A stretch of 64,000 nucleotides of DNA from the NCBI GenBank assembly GCA_017470425.1, contig JAFUYT010000032.1:1-64000 (forward strand). Reading direction: 5' to 3'. This document shows, piece by piece, positions 59,882-64,000 of this stretch (position 1 is the first letter of the stretch; every line of letters begins with the position of its first letter). The stretch is from Bacteroidaceae bacterium. GTDB taxonomy: Bacteria; Bacteroidota; Bacteroidia; Bacteroidales; Bacteroidaceae. Below the pieces are notes generated by a model that searched no databases, was not told the DNA's origin, and was given only the letters and a program-made list of their open reading frames with translations. The position numbers were made by a program, and so were the translations under genes.

Positions 59882-62050
59882 TCATTCTCTTATCGTTTGA
59901 TTTGGATGTTCAGTTCGCGGACGGCAGACTTCAGCTTGATAATGGTTTTTGGGGACGATGTGGAGGGCGGCGCCGCCGTTGGCCTGCAGCTGTAGCGTGA
60001 TGGCCTTGGATGATTTGCGATTCGATGTTTTGCGGTTCACGGTTTGATGCGTCACGCCCACTTTCGTCGGTGTGTTGAGCGTCGGATCGTCGTTATAGAT
60101 GGTGACCTCGTATTTCCCCTCGGGGAGGAAGTCGGTGGGGATGGCGACGGTGCGGGCTTCGGTGTTGGTCATGGCGCCGATGAACCATTCATCGCCGGAG
60201 CGGCGGGCTTGGATGATGAACTCGCCGGGCCTGCCGTCGAGGGCGATGCTCTCGTCGAACACTGTGGGGCAGTCGCGCCAGAACTGCAGCTCCTCGGCAT
60301 CCCAGCCCTTCGGGAAGGGATTGTCATACCAGAACAGGAACTGTAGCGGGCTGTAATAGACGGCGGCCATCGCCAGCTGATGGCCCTTGGTGTTCTTCAC
60401 GCGGTTGTTGAAGTAGCAGAGGGTGTAGTCGCCGGGGCCGCAGAGGTAACGCGTGAAGGGTAGCGTGACGTTGTGTGTGGCATCGGGCATCTCCTCGTTG
60501 CCGCGGATGCCCTCCTGCGTCAGTAGGTTGGGGAAGGTGCGGGAGAGGCCGGTGGGGCGGTACTCGTCGTGGATATCGACCATGATGCCGTAGCGGGCGC
60601 ACTTGGCGACGGCCTCGTGCAGCCATGTGCTCCACTGCTGACTGCCGATGTGCACGAAGCCGAACTTGATGCCGCTGATGCCCCACTCGCGGTACAGGGG
60701 CAGCAGCTCGTCGAGCTGTTGGTAGAGGGCGCGCTGGTTGACATAGACCCACACGCCGACGCCCTTCGAGCGTGCATACTGGCACACCTCGGGCATCGTG
60801 AAGTCACGCGTCTCAAGGACCTTGCGGGCATCGCTCGCCACCTTGCCCTCGGGGCCGTACCAGCCCGCGTCGAGCTCCACGTAGTCGATGCCGAACTGCT
60901 CGCAGAAGTCGATGCTCTTGAAGATCGCCGCCTTCTCCAGCTTGCCGGAGCGGAAGGCTTTGCCGGGACGAACCCATGAGTAAGACCCTCCTACGGCCTC
61001 CGAGGAAGTGGCCCCCCCTACGGCCCCCGAGGGGGCTTCAATAGTGGAAGTGGCGGCGCGTTCGCTCTGTGGGGCGGGAGCTAAGTTGAGGATGAGGCCC
61101 TTGTGGTTGATGAGATCCACGGCACGGTCGGCAGCCATGATGACGCGCCACGGGGTGGCGTAGGGCGAGATGAGGTCGGCGGCGCCGTAGAGGGCCACCT
61201 GCAGGACATGGTCTGCAGCCAGGCGGAACTTGCCGCGAGCGTAGTCCTTCATGGCTGCTTCGAGCAGCGCTACATAGGTAACCCCCTCTCCTTCCCCCCG
61301 AGGGGGGAGGGCCAACAGCAACGGCCGCTCGCTCTCAAACCAAGCGGCCCCCCGTAGCCCCCCGGTGGGGGGCGCTTGTTTGCTGCCAGCTTTATGATCC
61401 CCCACGGGGGGATTATAGGGGGCTTCATCCCCCGCCGGGGGATTATAGGGGGCCAAGTCTCTCTTTATATACGGTCCCTGTGCCCACTCCTCGTACCACG
61501 CCGTCGTGCCCTCGGGCAAGGCGAATGTCGTCTGCTCGCCGGTGACGTGCAGGAAGAGGCTGTTGGCCGTCTCGGGGAAGAAGTAGCGGAAGGCGATGCC
61601 CTCGTCGTAGGCGCGGACGATGATGTCCATCGCGTAGTACTTGCGCTTGTCGTAGCCCTCGGCGACGGTGCCCTGCCCGTTGCTGCCCTTCTCGTAGTGC
61701 AGGATGAGCTGGTTGTAGTGGTCGCGGATGCGGGCGTTCTCGCCGTAGAGGGGTGTCCAGACGGTATCGACCGTCGTGCGCTCCTCGCTCTTCAGCTCCA
61801 GATCGCTGCACCAGTCTTCGTGGATGCCGCGCGGCACGGCCAGAGCAGACTCGAACAGCCGGTTGTCAATCTCTACTCCCAGGCGGCTGTCTCCCACGAT
61901 CGTGCGCCCCTTATAGCGCACGGAATAGCCCATTCCATCGAGGGTGATGCGGTAGTTGCCGTCGGGCGATGTCAGCTCGGTGGCGGGGTGAGCCTGCAGC
62001 GACAAGCTGCTGACGGCCAGGAGCACGCTCAGGAAACGTCGTAGTGTCAT
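59882..62050 (-). CDS. GH97 family glycosidase (SusB-like)
   Basis: A 722-residue exported enzyme (signal peptide 1-20). The N-terminal beta-super-sandwich starts ELTSPDGNYRITLDGMGYSVRYKG. The TIM barrel follows with DYVELDAGWYGPEG, GVGVWVYVNQRA, GISGIKFGFVHIG and HDEYRPTGLSRTFPNLLTQEGIRGNE. The C-terminal beta domain begins about residue 590. GH97 enzymes cleave alpha-glucosides (inverting) or alpha-galactosides (retaining). The barrel position that holds the nucleophile Asp in retaining members reads GFV here, so the subtype is uncertain. Palindrome-derived segments lie at about 198-240 (YNPPAGDEAPYNPPVGD) and about 333-357 (SGAVGGATSSEAVGG). Confidence 0.88.
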   Translation of the reverse strand: MTLRRFLSVLLAVSSLSLQAHPATELTSPDGNYRITLDGMGYSVRYKGRTIVGDSRLGVEIDNRLFESALAVPRGIHEDWCSDLELKSEERTTVDTVWTPLYGENARIRDHYNQLILHYEKGSNGQGTVAEGYDKRKYYAMDIIVRAYDEGIAFRYFFPETANSLFLHVTGEQTTFALPEGTTAWYEEWAQGPYIKRDLAPYNPPAGDEAPYNPPVGDHKAGSKQAPPTGGLRGAAWFESERPLLLALPPRGEGEGVTYVALLEAAMKDYARGKFRLAADHVLQVALYGAADLISPYATPWRVIMAADRAVDLINHKGLILNLAPAPQSERAATSTIEAPSGAVGGATSSEAVGGSYSWVRPGKAFRSGKLEKAAIFKSIDFCEQFGIDYVELDAGWYGPEGKVASDARKVLETRDFTMPEVCQYARSKGVGVWVYVNQRALYQQLDELLPLYREWGISGIKFGFVHIGSQQWSTWLHEAVAKCARYGIMVDIHDEYRPTGLSRTFPNLLTQEGIRGNEEMPDATHNVTLPFTRYLCGPGDYTLCYFNNRVKNTKGHQLAMAAVYYSPLQFLFWYDNPFPKGWDAEELQFWRDCPTVFDESIALDGRPGEFIIQARRSGDEWFIGAMTNTEARTVAIPTDFLPEGKYEVTIYNDDPTLNTPTKVGVTHQTVNRKTSNRKSSKAITLQLQANGGAALHIVPKNHYQAEVCRPRTEHPNQTIRE
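60980..61040. repeat. in-frame palindromic repeat in the GH97 gene, right cluster
   Basis: Two direct units of CCTACGGCCxCCGAGG, each partly palindromic, translated on the minus strand as SGAVGG and SSEAVGG. Confidence 0.65.
61282..61456. repeat. in-frame palindromic repeat cluster in the GH97 gene, left cluster
   Basis: Several C-run/G-run palindromes: CCCCCCGAGGGGGGAG (about 61296), GCCCCCCGTAGCCCCCCGGTGGGGGG (about 61348), CCCCCACGGGGGGATTATAGGGGG and a second near-copy CCCCCGCCGGGGGATTATAGGGGG. The last two are direct repeats. All are read through in frame. Confidence 0.75.
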
Positions 62051-62127
62051 ATCTCAGTTCTTTTTGTGGTATGTTATATGATAGAATACGAATCAGCGGC
62101 CCGCATTACGTAAATAGGCAGAAACGA

Positions 62128-62163
62128 ACAGCGGCTACCGTCGGGAATGATGGTAGCCGCTGT
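62128..62163 (-). terminator. stem-loop after the carboxyltransferase gene
   Basis: Perfect 12 bp arms at 62128-62139 and 62152-62163 with a 12-nt loop, 14 bp beyond the stop at 62178. TTCGTTTCTG follows on the minus strand. Confidence 0.75.
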
Positions 62164-62177
62164 CTGTCTTGCTAAGC

Positions 62178-63962
62178 CTATGCCTGGCGCTCCAGCCAGC
62201 CGATGGCCTGGCCCTTGAGCACCTTCTGTCCTTGCTTGGCGGTGAGATCCACGAGCTTGCCGCCGAGGGCTGCGGGGATGGGCAGGAGCTGTCCCCACTG
62301 CGTCTGGATGTAGCAGAAGGTCTGTCCTTCCTTGTACTCCGTGCCGATGACGGGCTCCGTGCAGCGTGTCACGCCGGCATCGCCGCTGACCTCGAAGAGC
62401 ACCTGTCCGTTCTCGGGCGCCGCGATAGCGTCGGCCTTGGCGTGCTTGAAGGCGGAGAGCTCCTCCACGGAGAGCTTGGGTCCTCCGGCGCTCTGCAGCT
62501 TGGCGAGCTTCGCCTTCTCGAGGTCGGCGAGGAAGTTCTTCTTGGCCTGTCCGCTCTTGTAGTTGCGGTACTGCTCGGGGTGCATGGCGAGCTCGTAGAG
62601 CTCTTCGTCGTCCTGTCCGCGGTCCCATCCGTTCTCCTCCATCTCCTTGATGAAGTCAGGCAGGGCGTTCTTCAGTAGCGTGTGCGGGTCGGCGTCGGTG
62701 AACTCGCGACCCTGCTTGGCAGCCAGTTCGCGGAGCTCGGGATCGATGGTGCCGGGGATCTTGCCGCTCTTGCCGAGGATCATGCCCCACATCGAGTCGT
62801 CCATCATCACGAAGCGGCCCTTGCCCTGTGCCATCGTGAGGAGGTTCATCAGGGCGATGTTCTTGACGTACTGCGAGAAGGGGGTGACGAGTGGGGGATA
62901 ACCCACGCGCGGCCACACGTAGGCTACCTCGTCGAAGAGCTTCACGAGGATGTCGTCCGTCGATAGTTCAGGTTCGCCCTTGGCCTTCAGCGTGTTGTTG
63001 ATGACGCCGTGGATGCCGGCCAGGTCGGCCATCATCGAGCCCATCATGCCGCCGGGCAGACCGCAGCCGAGGAGGAGCGACGACATGAGCTTGTTGCCCG
63101 GGTTGATGAAGTAGCCGAGCCAATCGTCGATGAACTCCTGTGTGAGGGCTCTCGCGCGCATGTACGCGTTCATATTTATCTCTTTCACCTCGAAGCCCTC
63201 GTTCTTGAGCATCGACTGCACGGAGATGATGTCCGGGTGCACCTTACCCCACGAGAGGGGCTCGATGGCGGTGTCGATGACGTCGGCGCCGTTGTTGCAG
63301 ACCTCGAGGATGGAGGCCATCGAGAGGCCGGGGCCGCTGTGGCCGTGGTACTGGATGATGATGTCGGGGTGCTTCGTCTTGATGGCCTTGGTGAGGGCGC
63401 CCAGGAGTGCGGGCTGCCCGATGCCGGCCATGTCCTTCAGACAGATCTCCTCGGCACCGGCGGCGATGACCTGGTCGGCAATCTCGCTGTAGTACTCTAC
63501 GGTGTGCACGGGCGAGGTGGTGATGCAGAGGGTGGCCTGCGGCGTCATGCCCGCCGCTTTCGCCCATTTCACCGAGGGAATGATGTTGCGGACGTCGTTG
63601 AGTCCGCAGAAGATGCGGGGAATATCCACGCCCTGGGCGTGCTTCACCTTGTACTGCAGCTCGCGGACATCGTCGGGCACGGGGTACATGCGCAGGGCGT
63701 TGAGGCCACGGTCGAGCATGTGTGTCTTGATGCCCACCTCATTGAAGGGCTTACAGAAAGCGCGCACGGCGGCGTTAGGGTTCTCGCCGGCGAGCAGGTT
63801 CACCTGTTCGAAGGCGCCGCCGTTGGTCTCTACACGGTCGAAGACCCCCATGTCGATGATGGCGGGTGCGATGCGTTCCAGCTGGTCCTTGCGGGGCTGG
63901 AACTTGCCTGAGCTCTGCCACATGTCGCGATAGACCAGGCTGAATTGGATTCTTTTCTTCAT
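62178..63962 (-). CDS. carboxyltransferase of the oxaloacetate decarboxylase alpha / pyruvate carboxylase B type
   Basis: A 594-residue protein with the HMGL-like TIM barrel (residues 1-300): SLVYRDMWQSSGKFQ, ETNGGAFEQVN, CLKDMAGIG and QYHGHSGPGLSMA carry the metal ligands and catalytic Lys region. The PYC_OADA domain follows (about 310-470). The C-terminal biotinyl-like domain (about 500-594) lacks the usual A/VMKM biotin site: at that position it reads FCYIQTQWGQ. So biotin is probably carried on a separate protein. It likely transfers CO2 between pyruvate/oxaloacetate and biotin, supporting succinate/propionate metabolism. No partner gene is seen in the window; the upstream edge is cut at 64000. 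Confidence 0.87.
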   Translation of the reverse strand: MKKRIQFSLVYRDMWQSSGKFQPRKDQLERIAPAIIDMGVFDRVETNGGAFEQVNLLAGENPNAAVRAFCKPFNEVGIKTHMLDRGLNALRMYPVPDDVRELQYKVKHAQGVDIPRIFCGLNDVRNIIPSVKWAKAAGMTPQATLCITTSPVHTVEYYSEIADQVIAAGAEEICLKDMAGIGQPALLGALTKAIKTKHPDIIIQYHGHSGPGLSMASILEVCNNGADVIDTAIEPLSWGKVHPDIISVQSMLKNEGFEVKEINMNAYMRARALTQEFIDDWLGYFINPGNKLMSSLLLGCGLPGGMMGSMMADLAGIHGVINNTLKAKGEPELSTDDILVKLFDEVAYVWPRVGYPPLVTPFSQYVKNIALMNLLTMAQGKGRFVMMDDSMWGMILGKSGKIPGTIDPELRELAAKQGREFTDADPHTLLKNALPDFIKEMEENGWDRGQDDEELYELAMHPEQYRNYKSGQAKKNFLADLEKAKLAKLQSAGGPKLSVEELSAFKHAKADAIAAPENGQVLFEVSGDAGVTRCTEPVIGTEYKEGQTFCYIQTQWGQLLPIPAALGGKLVDLTAKQGQKVLKGQAIGWLERQA

Positions 63963-64000
63963 GGAAAAAGTTGAATGTTACGTTTTCGTGCGGCAAATAT

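Overview
The window looks like chromosomal DNA of a GC-rich member of the Bacteroidales, most likely Prevotella-like. Three things point there. Promoters follow the Bacteroidetes -7/-33 pattern (TAnnTTTG, often with TTTG 19-21 bp upstream). The gene set fits: three-gene fumarate reductase, SusB-type GH97, GH105, surE-lpxB, parE-coaD-S41 peptidase, and BlaI/BlaR1 with a TonB-like end. Two exported proteins share a C-terminal tail of the type-IX-secretion kind. No rRNA, tRNA or CRISPR array was found.

Layout: 0-2.4 kb is AT-richer accessory DNA with a WG/TPR/zinc-finger protein and an MntA-HepT toxin-antitoxin pair. 2.4-6.1 kb is the frdCAB respiratory operon. 6.2-17.9 kb holds a serine-type sulfatase, phosphoglucosamine mutase, a large MG2-type exported protein, a sugar-kinase-like enzyme, NhaA, a GDP-mannose pyrophosphorylase and a GNAT-like protein. 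17.9-25.5 kb holds parE-coaD-S41 peptidase, sufS, ruvB and a regulator that joins an iron-sulfur-repair-like di-iron domain to a LuxR helix-turn-helix. 25.5-29.3 kb holds sufB-nadB and then an apparent stand-alone structured RNA of about 345 nt. 29.3-47 kb holds a GH105 enzyme, rnhB, a continuous lpxB-dacB reading frame, surE, an alpha-2-macroglobulin, pepD, an integral membrane protein, and the tail-to-tail ksgA and rsmF-like genes. 47-54.6 kb holds the blaR1/blaI/lipoprotein operon, a hairpin element, a metallophosphoesterase, RNase H and argS. 54.7-59.9 kb is a second AT-richer accessory patch with a decayed YhcG/DUF1016 gene, an alanine/sodium symporter and a HipB-HipA pair. 59.9-64 kb ends with GH97 and a carboxyltransferase of the oxaloacetate decarboxylase/pyruvate carboxylase B type.

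Themes: envelope and polysaccharide metabolism (sulfatase, GH105, GH97, lpxB, dacB, GDP-mannose, GlmM) sits beside anaerobic respiration and an Fe-S/NAD cluster (regulator, sufB, nadB, sufS nearby).

The most striking non-genic signal is a family of GC-rich palindromes, usually in inverted pairs. They lie between genes and also inside reading frames, where they are translated in frame (sulfatase, MG2 protein, alpha-2-macroglobulin, ArgS, GH97, BlaR1). Several tandem arrays with exact 7, 10, 22 and 23 bp periods sit at gene ends. The best candidates for something undescribed are the structured RNA at about 28.92-29.27 kb, the RIC-LuxR regulator next to sufB-nadB, and the paired in-frame palindromes.
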